Counted from the first letter of the stretch, positions 1-8,697 are shown. The stretch is 9,859 bases of DNA from Ardenticatenales bacterium (GCA_013812995.1 JACCSL010000746.1:1-9859); one strand, 5' to 3'. Numbers and translations: made by a program. Notes: a model not told the origin generated them from the sequence alone.

Positions 1-3000
1 TCGTAGCTCGCCCCGAACACCTCGGTGTCCGTCGGGTCGATAACAGAGACGAGCCGCCCTGCCTCATCGTAGGCGTAGTGCGTCGTCTGTGAGAGTGCGT
101 CCGTGACCGCGATGAGCTGGCCCAGGATGTGGTAGGTGTAGTGCGTCGCCTCCCCGAGTGGGTTGGTGACCGAAGTCACGTTGCCTGCCGCATCGTAGAC
201 GAGCTCCGTCATCTCCCCAAAGGCATCGGTGATGGAGACCACTCGTCCTTCGCCGTCGTAGGCGTAGTGCGTGGCGGCACCGAGGGTGTCCGTGACCGCA
301 ATGAGGTTCTCCACCTCATCATAGGCGTAGTGGGTGCTCCGGTCGAGGGCGTCGGTGACCACCGTCAGGTGGTCCAGTTCGTCGTAGGCATAGTGCGTGA
401 CCGCGCCGAGGGTATCGGTCATGGCGGTCATGTTCCCCACCTCATCATAGACGTAGTAGGTACTCTGGTTGAGGGCGTTCGTCTCGGCACTCAGCCGGTC
501 CAGCACATCGTAGCTGTAGTGGGTGACCGCCCCCAGCGTGTCGGTGACCGTAATGAGGTTACCCACCGCGTCGTACTGGTAACGGGTGCTCTGCCCCAAC
601 TCGTTGGTCGCGGCGACCAGTTGACCCACCGGGTCGTACGTGAGGCGCGTCGCGTAGCTGAGGCTGTCCGTGACGACCACGAGGTTGCCCAGCGCATCAT
701 ACTGGTAGCGGGTGACGGCCCCCGTCGTGTCGGTCACGGCCACCACCTGGCTCAGACGGTTGTACTGAAGCCGTGTGACGTCGCCGAGTTGTGTGGTGAT
801 CGTGATGGGTCGGCCCACGGGGTCCACCTGGATGCCAATGCTCTCGCCCAATTCATTCTGGACAGTGCGCGGCATGGACCAGGGAATGCCCGGTTGCTTG
901 GGCGGCGGAGCCACGGCGGGCGCGCCCCGACTGACGGTCGTATAGCCGCCCACACCACCGCCACCACCCCCCCCGCCCGTCAGGAAGGAGAGCTGGTCCA
1001 TCTGCGGCGGGCGCGGCGGTGTCGGCGGCTGCGGAGGCAGGTCCGCTTCCGTGCCATAGGTAATGGTCAGTTCGGCCCCAAGCGGGCTGATCTCCTGGAC
1101 TAACCGCCCGGCGGCGTCGTAGTCGTAGCGCGTGGTCGCGCCCACGGTGTCGGTCAGCACCACCAGGTGCCCGAGATCGTCATAGCCCCAGTGGGTCTCG
1201 TGGCCGCGTGCGTCGGTGAGGGTGTCCAGTTGCCCCTGGTCGTTGTAGGTGAGCAGGGTCTCCTGCGCGCGCGCATCGGTGTAGGTAGAGAGCTGGCCCT
1301 CTTCGTTGTAATCGTAGATCGTGAGCCGCCCCGCCTGATCTTCCAGCGCGGTCAGGAGGCCCTGCCAGCCCTGGCTCGCCTCATAGCTCATCTCGACGCG
1401 CTGGCCGAGCGGGTTCTCGTAACTCACCAACGAGAGCCCCTCGTAGGTGAGGTGGTAGGTCCGCCCGAGGGCATCGGTGATCTGGGTCACCTGGCCCCAG
1501 TCGTCGTAGGCTATCTGGGTCACCTGGCCCAGCGCGTCGGTGATCGTTAGGGGCAGGCCGCGCTCGGTATACGTGAAGCGCGTGCTGTTCCCCAGCGCGT
1601 CCTCGATCTCCTGCGGCACGCGTGCGGCGGTATAGTCGTGGTACTGAGTGACACCCCCTTCCGCGTCGACGACCTCCAGCAGCAACCCGCCTGCGCTGTA
1701 GCGGTAGCGCGTCTGGCCGCCCAGCTTGTCGGTGACGGTGGTGACGAACTCGCGTGTTTCTACATCCACCTCGTAGGTGAGGGTCAACTGCTCCCCCCGG
1801 TGGTCCATGTGCTGGTAGATTCGTCCACTCGGGTCGTACTGGTTGTAGAAGATCTGGTTGCCCAGCCCGTCTGTCTTGGCGACGAGCAGCCACTTGTGTT
1901 CATCCAGCCCGTAGCCATACTCGGAGGTAGCCCCCGTCGTATCGGTCACCTTTTCGAGCGTGCCGTACGTGCCATACTCGAAGCGGACTGCGCGACCCGT
2001 GTGGTCGGTCACCTGCGTCAGGTGCTCCGGGTTCCAGTGGTCGTAGCCAAACCAGAGGTGATGCCCGCCCGGCCCATCCACGCGCACCACGCGGCGGCTC
2101 TCTCCCGACTCCCCATAATAGTCCTGATAGGTGAGCCAGATCTGATTTCCATAGCGGTCCTGCTTGCTCAGCAGGCGGCCATCCAGATCGAACTCACTGA
2201 TCGAGTGATCCGCCCCGAGCAGCACCCAGCCGAGCGGGTCGCCCGACGCATCGCGCCGGCCAAGTAGCATGGCGCGCGTCGCGTCGGGCGCGCCATAGAG
2301 CACCACGGTCTCGCCCCCGGCCGTCGTGGACTGGTTCACTTCCTCAAAGGAGCTGTAAGAGCCGTGTGGTCCCTGGTGGGTGATGATGTCCCCAAAGAGG
2401 TGCAGCCGCTCGTCAAAGGTATGGACCCAGCCCGGTCCCATCGATCCATCCAGGGCATAAATGGTATCGTAGCTGCGCTCGAAGTGGAGCAGGCCATCGT
2501 CGAGGTCCAGGTCGCGTTCGGAGTGGTAGAACTGCCCACTGCGGGTATCAACGCCCTCACCCCGCAGGACAGTCTCGAAGTCTCCTCCCCTGCACTCCCG
2601 GCAGCCAAACTCGTGGGCCGCGCGCGCAGTGAAATAGAGGTCGCCGTGCGAGTTCCCTCCGGCCAGAATGCTCAGGTGAATTCCCTGCACCTCGGACGGG
2701 GCGGCGGCGCTCATCGTGGGGCGCAGCAAGCTCTTGTTGTGGCTCGGCCCCCAAGTGCAGGTGGTCAGCAGACCGCCTGCCGCCGTTGGGTCCGCACTGA
2801 CCGGGAAGTACAACCAATCTCCCGTGTAGCGTGTGGTATCGGTAATGCTCCGTTCCCAGGAGAGCCACGCGCAACTGTAGTAGGTCGCCCACCAGGCATC
2901 CGGGCCACGCTGGGTCAGACCGCTCAGGATATAGCGTGCGCCTGGCTCTAGCGGTACAAGGTGCGCTGGATAGGAACTCCAGCCGTTGGAGCCCTCGTAG

Positions 3001-6000
3001 CCTATGGCGTGTATCGATGCGCCCCAGGTACCCGCGATCTCCTCGGTGGGCGGGCGGCTGGTGGGCCGGGGGTAGGCGGGCGGGGCCGGGTCCGGTGGGA
3101 CCGGGCTGGGATCGGGCGGCGGCAGCACCGTCATCGGCGTGGAGGGACTCCCGTAGTCCGGGTGGCGGCTATCGCGTCCACCCATCGGACCGCCCGTGGG
3201 GCCAGCACCGGGCGTGCCACCGGGATTGGCCGGGGTACCACCGGGGAGCACGAAATGGAAGCTGGTGCTCCCCGACCACTGCGAGACTGACACGTCGTCC
3301 ACGTACCAGCCCGCATCGTTATCGACGGCTGAGGCATAGAAGCGGAAGGTGAGGGTGACCTCGCGCCCGCTGTAGGCCGAGATATCGAGGAGGACGCGGC
3401 GGTACGCCTCGGTATCGACCACGCCCTGGTTGCGAATGCGGTAGACCACAGTCCCGTCGATCAGCACCTGGGCGTAGTCGCGGTTGCTGTTGGCGCGGAA
3501 ATACTCGGCCCACTCCAGAGCCAGGGTCGCACCAGGTGTCGCGCCGCGCAGGTCCAGCGTGCGTGTCAGCACGCTTGCCCCGCCCAGATTGTTGAAGGGG
3601 GCGTCCAGAATCGTGCCCCAGCCCCGAGACCCGGAGGCCGCCCCGATCCCGCTGGGATAGGTCGGCGCGCCCCACTGCCAGTCCCCTGTGCCCGTGAAGC
3701 CGCCCGCCTCCTGCTCGAAATCGATACTGTAGAGCGTCGTCGTAACGGTCGCGGTTGGCACGTTAAAGGGCTGGATCGCGACCGGGCTATTCAGCGAGGT
3801 CGTGAGGGTCGTCGAGAGGGCAATCGAGCCCTGGTAGCCCGTGATCAACGCTCCGCTGGCGGGGTCGACCACGGCCACCATCATGGGCACCGCGTCTCCC
3901 GCGACGACCGCCTCCGGGGCAATCCGGTGACGGATCGCAATCGGGCGCACCGTGACGGGCGGGGTGGTTGCGCTGCGCGCGCCGTCCGTGACGCTAATCG
4001 TAAACGCGCCATCCCGTGCAAAGGAAACATAGGGTCGGACAATGCGGCCCGCATCTTCTGCTGTGAAGGTGTAGTCGGTGCGGAAGAGGTGATCGTCCAG
4101 TCCAAGGATGGGGCCGCTGGCGTCGTATTCAATCCCGCCCCGGTAGCTCGGCACGAGGTTACCCGCCGCGTCGCGGGCCTCGATGGTGAGTTCCAGCTCT
4201 GGCACCCCGGCATAGACTAGGGTGGGGCTGACCACGGCCGAGAGATAGACTTCCTGCACGGTAATGGGATTGGAGGTCGCCTGGCGCACGCCGTCGCTGA
4301 CGGTGATGGTCTGCTCTCCGGCCTGGGCAAAGGCGATACTCTCCCAGACGTGCCGCCCGCCATCCTCAGCCATAAAGGTGTAATCCGCCTGGAAGAGGGT
4401 ATCGGGCAGACCACTGGCACTGCCCGAATCGGTGAACTCGATGCCCCCCCGGTAGCCCGGTACGAGATTCCCCGTACTATCGCGCGCCTCCACGACGACC
4501 GTGAGCGAGGGCTCGCCGGCAAAGATCGTGGTCGGGCTCACCACCACCGAGAGGATAATGTCTTGCACGGTCACCACGTTGGAGGTCGCCTGACGCACGC
4601 CGTCACTCACGGAGATGGTGTGCGCGCCGCCTTGAGCAAAGGCGACGCCCTCCCAGACGTGCCGCCCGCCATCCACCGCGCTAAAGATGTAGTCGTACTG
4701 GAATATGCTATCAGGCAGACCACTGGCACTGCCCGAATCGGTGAACTCGATGCCCCCCCGGTAGCCAGGCACCAGGTTGCCCGCGTCATCGCGCGCCTCC
4801 ACGACGACCGTGAGCGAGGGGTCGCCCGCGAAGACCGTGGTGGGACTGACCACCACGGTGAGGGTAAGGTTCTGGGCTGTGAGGGACGTGCTCGCCTGGC
4901 GCACGCTGTCGCTCACGGTGAGCGTGTGCTGACCGGCTGATCTGAAGAGGATGCCGGTCCAGAGGTGACGGCCCCCGTCGGCGGCGGTGAAACTATAGGG
5001 CGAATTGCCCAGCCCGCCGGTGGGCAGCCCGACCTGACCGCCGGTGCCACTGAAGGTCACCGCGCCGCGATAGCCGGGCACCAGGGCTCCCCCACTATCG
5101 CGCGCCTCAACGGTGACGGTCACGGGCTCGCCCACCACGAAGGTGCTGGGGCTAACGCTGATGCTCAGGGCCACCGCCTTGACGCTGACCGCGTTACTGG
5201 TGGCCTGGCGACTGGGGTGGTTGATCTCCGTCACCGTGACGGTGTGCTGCCCCTCACTCAGGAAGGCCATGTTCGAATAGAGCAGTCGTCCCTGGTTGGC
5301 CACCTGGAAGACATCGTCGGAGGTGGCACCGTGCGGCAGCCCCACCATCGGGGCCGAGGCGGCATAGCGCACGCTCCCGCTGTAGGTCGGTACCAGGTTG
5401 CCTTCCTCGTCGCGTGCTTCCACCACCAGGCTCAGCATCCCCTCGCCGGCGAACGCCTCCGTGGGGGTAAATTCCGCGTGGAACACAACGGTGCGCACCG
5501 TGACGGTATTGGAGGTGGCCCGACGCTGCGGATGGTGTCCGTCAATGACCTCGATCTGCTGGTTGCCCCCGCCCCAGAACGCGACGTTGGGGAAGGTGGC
5601 GCGCCCAGCATCAGCGGCGCTGAAGGTGTAGTCGGCGCTGTTGCTGCTGTGGGAGAAGGGTAGACCGCTTGTGCCACTGCTGGGGTTGATATCGAGCGAG
5701 CCCTGATAGCCGGGGACGAGATTGCCCTGGCTGTCGCGTGCCTCGATGACCACCGTGTGGATGGGCTCACCGGAGTGCGCCAGCCGGGGCGCGCTGATCT
5801 CCACATGCAGGAAGACCTCCTGCACGCTCACCGAGTTGGTCGTGGCCTGAATTCTTGCATCAGCGCGGTCGATGACCGTGATCTGCTGCGTCCCTGGTGC
5901 GTTGAACGCAAACGTGGCGAAGACGTGGCGACCCGCATCCTCCTCAGTGAAGAGGTAGTCCGCCCCGCTACCATGCGACAGGTCCAGTCCCGTGGTGCTA

Positions 6001-7802
6001 CTCGTGGGGTTGAGGTCCACCGCCCCCCGGTAGCTGGTCAGCCGGTTGCCCTGTGCGTCGCGCGCCTCCACCACCAGGCTGAGCGCCCGATCTCCCGCAA
6101 AGGCCGTGGCAGGGCTAAGTTCCGTGTGCAGGATCACCGACGGTGTCGGACTGGGGGTTGCGGTGGGGAGCGGCGTCGGCGTGCTGGTGGCGGGCGGGCT
6201 GGGGGTCGCGGTGAAGGTGGGTGTCGGCGTCGGCGGAACACCCTCCGTCATGGTTGTCCAGGAACCAAAGCTCCCCGTGGTAGGGGGCCACAGCATCGTC
6301 AGCGGGCTAGCAGTGGTCGCCTCGCGCGCCTGGAGGCTGGTAGGCTCCAGCAGCCCCAGTTGGAACTTGTACGGAGCGAGCGCGGTCGAGGCAATATCGG
6401 CCTCCAGCGCCAGTGTCCGACTCCCACCCGCTGGCACGGTGAGGGGCGGGTCAAAGGTGACCACCGCCGTCCCGGTTGGCCCCCACCAGCCCGGTGAGTT
6501 GTTCGTAAAGGTGCTGGCGGTGCCCAGGACCGTGTTGGTGGCGGTATCCACCACCCGCATCGTCTGAAGGTGCTCATGCGGATAGATATAGGCGTCGCCG
6601 GAGCGGGCCTGGACATGGAGCCGGGTAACTTCCACCGCTAGATAGGGACTTGCCGTAACGACAAACTCACTGAAGCGATGGTGCGCCGTTCCGACCTGTA
6701 CCATCTGGGCGGGCGGGCTGCTCGGGCTGAGGCCCATCTCGACGGAGGGCGCAATCGTCTGGGCGGCTCCGTATGCCTGGGCCAGCGGCCACTTCATCCG
6801 CAGCGGGCTATCGGTGCTGGCCTCGCGCACAAGGAGGCTGGCAGGGTCTAGCAGCCCCAATTGGAATACGAAGGACCCCATCGCATCCCAGTCGACATCT
6901 GCCTCCAGGGCCAGGGTGATACTCTCGCCTGCCCCCAGGGTAAGCGGCGCGGCGAAGAGAATCTCGGCGGTGCCTGACGGTCCCCACCAGGCGGGTGAGG
7001 TATTGGTGAGGCTGCTGAGGGTGCCTAGCACGGTGTTCGTACTGGCATCCACCACGCGCACATGGCGCAGATAGTCGTGCGGATAGGCATAGGGACCGTC
7101 GCCACGGAACTGGCCGAGTGCCTGCACGCGCAGGCCACTCAGTTCCACATCCAGGTAGCCGCCGGCGGTCACCACGAACTCACTGAAGCGATGGTGCGTC
7201 GCGCCCGCCTGCACGCTCTGCGCGGCGGGGCTGTTCGGGCTGAGGGCCACTTGCACGGACGGGGCGATCACCTGGGCCGCCCCGTAGATACCACTCTTGT
7301 AGGTGGGAACCCAGTAGGGGCTCAGGGGGCTGTTACTCTGCGCGTCGCGCACGAGGAGGCTGGCAGGCTCTACCAGCCCCAACTGGAACACGAAGGAGCC
7401 TACGGTGTCCCAGGCAACATCTGCCTCCAGGGCGAGCGTGATGCTCTCGCCCGCCTCCAGGGTGCGTGGTGCGGCGAAGAGAATCTCGGCGGTGCCTGAC
7501 GGTCCCCACCAGGCGGGCGAATTGTTCGTGAGGCTGCTGGCCGTGCCCAGGACCGTGTTGGTGCTGGCATCCACCACGCGCACGTTGCGCAGGGACTCAT
7601 GGGGGTAGGCATAGGCCTCATGACGGAACTGGCCGAGTGCCTGCACGCGCAGACCACTCAGTTCCACAGCCAGGTAGCTGCCGGCGGTCACCACAAACTC
7701 ACTGAAGCGATGGTGCTCGGCACCGGCCTGCACGCTCTGCGCGGCGGGGCTAGTCGGGCTGAGGGCTACTTGCACGGACGGGGCTACCGTCTGGAGGGCT
7801 CC
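1..7802 (-). CDS. Giant Rhs/YD-repeat protein with N-terminal beta-module stalk (partial: 3' end outside window; 5' end separated by amber codon)
   Basis: One reading frame remains open from just after the TAG at 7803-7805 to the left edge (about 2,600 codons) and is still open there. No credible start with a leader lies directly after the amber: the first in-frame ATG falls in module 3, so the natural start is 8405. Numbered from 8405, the order is: modules 2-4 of a roughly 172-aa repeat (202-720); Thr/Pro linker (723-756); Ig-like repeats (757-1556); an anchor-J/MAM-like domain (about 1558-1714); Gly/Pro linker (1721-1792); a Cys-containing domain (1793-1949); the Rhs entry signature with SGQFYHSERDL, FERSYDTIY and GPGWVHTFDERL (1950-2006); then YD repeats to residue 2801. 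Rhs proteins build a beta-cage around a C-terminal toxin or adhesin tip. The conserved core end and variable tip would lie beyond position 1. The signal peptide and stalk point to a secreted or surface form rather than a bare T6SS Rhs. Function beyond that is inference. Confidence 0.85.
42..797 (-). repeat. Second YD-repeat block: twelve 63-bp (21-aa) units
   Basis: Twelve consecutive units of exactly 21 residues fill 42-797, with a thirteenth starting at 41 and leaving the window. The consensus is TD.LGA.THYAYDE.GNL.AV. Units alternate TDTLGAVTHY and TNALNQSTYY-like forms, which hints at past doubling of two-unit blocks. The strict period contrasts with the irregular first block and suggests more recent expansion. 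Confidence 0.9.
870..1049 (-). other. Pro/Gly low-complexity insert splitting the YD array
   Basis: Sixty residues (about 2453-2512) that are not YD-like: a Pro-rich run (LPPQPPTPPRPPQ), then LSFLTGGGGGGGVGGYTTV with seven consecutive Gly residues, then a second Pro-rich part (APPPKQPGIPW). YD repeats resume about 70 nt further on at 797. It interrupts what should be a continuous cage wall, so it may be a surface loop or hinge, or a junction where two YD blocks were joined. Confidence 0.75.
1050..2200 (-). repeat. First YD-repeat block (irregular)
   Basis: Residues about 2069-2452. Units of the YD type (G...YxYD..G.L..vtD..G) recur with variable spacing, for example FDLDGRLLSKQDRYGNQ, FEYGTYGTLEKVTDTTG, YDPSGRIYQHMDHRGE, YDDWGQVTQITDALGR and YDDLGHLVVLTDTVGA. 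Early units are degenerate and carry insertions (the stretch DYYGESGESRRVV and others). In known Rhs proteins such units spiral into the cage wall. Confidence 0.85.
2390..2558 (-). other. N-terminal Rhs-core signature (DUF6531-like)
   Basis: Residues 1950-2006 contain EGVDTRSGQFYHSERDL, then LLHFERSYDTIYAL and GPGWVHTFDERL. This matches the canonical beginning of Rhs/YD shells ('vd..tG.f....tDl.lp..gl.l.f.RsYns....G.lG.GWthsyd'). It marks where the beta-cage starts and is the strongest single evidence for the Rhs family here. Confidence 0.85.
2559..3032 (-). other. Uncharacterised beta-rich domain with four to five cysteines before the Rhs core
   Basis: Residues about 1793-1949. It begins WGASIHAIGYEGSNGWSSY, has a PGARYILSGLTQRG strand like those at the front of carbohydrate-binding beta-sandwiches, and carries cysteines in YYSCAW, TTCTWG and the pair in EFGCRECRGG. 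In an exported protein these could form disulfides. It directly precedes the Rhs entry signature, the usual position of a plug or N-terminal capping region in Rhs proteins. I do not recognise a named family; the carbohydrate-binding likeness is weak. Confidence 0.5.
3033..3246 (-). other. Gly/Pro-rich linker
   Basis: About 72 residues (1721-1792), first Gly/Thr/Pro-rich (GGTPANPGGTPGAGPTGGP) and then nearly all Pro with Asp, Ser and Arg (LPPPDPSPVPPDPAPPAYP). It separates the stalk domains from the Rhs half, presumably as a flexible hinge. Confidence 0.8.
3265..3734 (-). other. Jelly-roll domain resembling choice-of-anchor J / MAM-like domains
   Basis: About 155 residues (1558-1714) within the giant protein. 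Landmarks are YSIDFEQEAGGFTG, WQWGAPTYPSGIGAASG, RGWGTILDAPFNNLGG, LTRTLDLRG, LALEWAEYF, a DYAQVLIDG segment, RVLLDISAYSGREVTLTFRF and the closing GWYVDDVSVS. The opening FE, the WxWG.P pattern, the 'dLs.y.G..v.l.Frf' strand and the final 'GWyvDDv' are typical of this fold in secreted bacterial proteases and adhesins, where it is taken to bind glycans or proteins. The assignment is from memory of the family pattern. Confidence 0.6.
3740..6137 (-). repeat. Array of seven complete and one incomplete Ig-like module (~103-109 aa each)
   Basis: Unit starts on the minus strand are 6137, 5819, 5492, 5177, 4871, 4562, 4253 and 3944. Each unit opens with SP(T/S)..FAG(D/E)P, then VVVEARD..GNLVPGYRG, a GLP..... 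D(Y/V).F.A.D.GRH segment, and closes with a QTITVSDGVRQATSN-like strand. Unit lengths settle to exactly 103 residues in units 5-7. Units 5 and 6 are almost the same at DNA level: 4405-4457 is identical to 4714-4766 (53 bp, offset 309 = one unit). The last unit (from 3944) has PEAVVAGD and GYQGSIAL but then departs into the next domain. Bacterial Ig-like repeats of this kind act as spacers holding an active tip away from the surface. The specific Pfam family needs a profile search. Confidence 0.8.
6138..6239 (-). other. Thr/Pro-rich interdomain linker
   Basis: A 34-residue low-complexity stretch of TPTPTPTFTATPSP type (residues 723-756) separates the four N-terminal modules from the Ig-like array. 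Such linkers are extended and often glycosylated in secreted proteins. They are especially common in Chloroflexota extracellular proteins, which is the main taxonomic hint in the window. Confidence 0.85.
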
Positions 7803-8300
7803 CTACACGCCATTGTGGGCATTAGCGACCAGCTGCACAGCAACGGGGGCGGTGCCCCCGGCCGCGCGCGCCTGGAGGCTGGTGGCCTCAGCCACCCCCA
7901 GACGATAGGGGCGGGTGCCCATCGTCGCCCAGGCCACATCTGCCTCCAGGGAGAGGGTGATGACCTCGCTCGGTTGTAACGTCAGCGGGGTATCAAAGAG
8001 AATCTGACCGGTCGCGGAGGGCCACCACCAGCCGCCATCGTGGTAACTCAGGGTGCTAAGGGTGCCGAGCGCCGTGTTGGTGGCGCGGTTCACCACACGC
8101 ACGTTGCGCAGCGCCTCGTGGGGGTAAACGTAGGCTTGCTCGGATAAGGCCCGCACGCGCAGACTGGTGAGCTCCACTGCTCCCCCGGAACCGGCCGTTA
8201 CGACAATATCGGTGAAGCGATGGTGCTCGGCACCGGCCTGCACGCTCTGCGCAGCCGGGCTGGATGGGCTGAGGGCCACCTGGAGAGTTGGGGTCGTCTG
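6246..8300 (-). repeat. Four tandem ~165-175-aa beta-rich modules (protein repeat)
   Basis: Copy 1 is 7806-8300, copy 2 is 7284-7802, copy 3 is 6771-7283 and copy 4 is 6246-6770. Shared landmarks in order are SP.SP.AQ.VQ.G, HHRFSEFVVTA, YPHE.LR.VRVVD..TNT.LGT, the WWGPSGTA region, ITLALEADV and a closing LGL.EP.SLL.R. Copies 2-4 are closest in sequence; copy 1 is the most divergent (YHDGGWWWPS in place of NNSPAWWGPS). Stretches are identical at DNA level: 6949-6995 equals 7471-7517 (47 bp), and 7703-7742 equals 8213-8252 (40 bp). The pattern suggests a beta-sandwich in an extracellular stalk, broadly like S-layer-type repeats. I cannot assign a named family. Confidence 0.8.
7803..7805 (-). 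other. In-frame amber (TAG) codon interrupting the giant Rhs gene
   Basis: Read on the minus strand the context is AAT GGC GTG TAG GGA GCC CTC CAG. The equivalent boundary in the next two modules reads ATC TAC GGG GCG GCC CAG (7284-7286 is the TAC) and GCA TAC GGA GCC GCC CAG (6771-6773). The stop therefore occupies codon 201, where both sister modules have Tyr, and differs from TAC by one base. The frame on either side is unchanged. It may be a true nonsense mutation, a sequencing error or a readthrough site; the sequence alone cannot separate these. Confidence 0.85.
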
Positions 8301-8405
8301 CGCCGCGGCGGTGGGTATCAGGGGGTGCAGCAAGAGGGAGAGCAGCAACAGGATACAGGACGTTGTCAGGGCCAGCAGGTAGCGGCGCAGGGTAACCAAA
8401 GACAT
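7803..8405 (-). CDS. N-terminal segment of giant secreted Rhs/YD-repeat protein, ending at an in-frame amber codon
   Basis: A 200-residue reading frame. I chose the ATG at 8403-8405 because GAGGAG lies 6 nt upstream. An earlier in-frame ATG at 8438 would put that Shine-Dalgarno inside the coding region and add an atypical leader. Residues 1-35 form a classic signal peptide: basic LRR near the start, a Leu-rich core (residues 10-30) and a PTAAA/Q cleavage site, so the product should be exported by Sec. The rest (36-200) is one beta-rich module with landmarks SPSSPAAQSVQAG, HHRFTD, YPHEALRNVRVVN and LSLEADV. Its close relatives follow immediately in the same frame beyond the TAG, so this is best read as the front end of the gene occupying 1-7802, cut by a nonsense codon. 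If translation really stops here, the product is a small secreted single-module protein. I do not recognise a named family for the module. Confidence 0.8.
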   Translation of the reverse strand: MSLVTLRRYLLALTTSCILLLLSLLLHPLIPTAAAQTTPTLQVALSPSSPAAQSVQAGAEHHRFTDIVVTAGSGGAVELTSLRVRALSEQAYVYPHEALRNVRVVNRATNTALGTLSTLSYHDGGWWWPSATGQILFDTPLTLQPSEVITLSLEADVAWATMGTRPYRLGVAEATSLQARAAGGTAPVAVQLVANAHNGV

Positions 8406-8411
8406 AACGAA

Positions 8412-8417
8412 CTCCTC
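8412..8417 (-). promoter_or_regulatory. Shine-Dalgarno site of the giant Rhs gene
   Basis: GAGGAG on the minus strand is followed by 6 nt (TTCGTT) and then ATG at 8405. Motif and spacing are near ideal and fix the start, against the upstream in-frame ATG at 8438. Confidence 0.8.
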
Positions 8418-8515
8418 AAATAGGGAACAAAAGAGCAATGTCCCACGAGGGGGACAAAGAGCAGGTGAAATTTTTATCTTGAGTCACAAGAACTCAAAGG
8501 GGTAACCTCGCAATG

Positions 8516-8545
8516 ACTATATAATGTGATGCTATGCACAATCAA
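8516..8545 (-). promoter_or_regulatory. Candidate sigma70-type promoter for the giant Rhs gene
   Basis: On the minus strand TTGATT (8540-8545) is separated by 18 nt from TATAGT (8516-8521), which matches TATAAT in five of six positions. It lies in an AT-rich pocket of otherwise GC-rich DNA, about 110 nt upstream of the ATG at 8405. An overlapping TATATA gives a 16-nt spacer. The leader between it and the gene carries a 6-bp dyad, TTGAGT (8479-8484) and ACTCAA (8492-8497), which might be an operator or a weak hairpin. This is consensus matching only. Confidence 0.3.
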
Positions 8546-8607
8546 TGTGTGATTCGACTAACAAAGCAGGGCTGCGGTTGTAGAATCTATCCTATAGCAG
8601 CGAATGT

Positions 8608-8697
8608 AGCCGGTTTGTACGGCTGGGGCATGGCACCTGGGCCACCTAGGACATTTGGGGGAGTCGCGGCGGGACTTTCGTCTCGCGCCGCCCCGGC
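8608..8697. other. Cluster of nested GC-rich hairpins, possible structured RNA or decayed element end
   Basis: Four potential stems fit in 90 bp: AGCCG/CGGCT (8608-8612 with 8620-8624, 7-nt loop); TGGC/GCCA (8631-8634 with 8641-8644); GCGGCGGGAC with GTCT and CGCCGC (8666-8675 with 8680-8691, 4-nt loop, 2-nt bulge); and an enclosing long-range stem GCTGGGGC/GCCCCGGC (8622-8629 with 8690-8697, one G-U pair). The first and last stems overlap by two or three bases, and the third and last share 8690-8691, so they compete at the edges. This is hand-folded, with no family match. Confidence 0.3.

Noticed and set aside
42..797. 63-bp periodic repeats as a CRISPR array
   Set aside because: The repeats are contiguous coding units with no unique spacers and translate to YD motifs.
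129..1103. 324-codon open frame on the plus strand, and further long plus-strand frames throughout 1-8000
   Set aside because: They are exactly antisense to the YD and Ig-like repeats. Their openness follows from the repeated GC-rich pattern, and the translations are periodic (GVGD/GVVG) shadows without start signals or known motifs.
7803..8438. Start of the giant gene at the ATG at 8438 instead of 8405
   Set aside because: The extra 11 residues include the GAGGAG ribosome-binding site, and a proper signal peptide begins at 8405.
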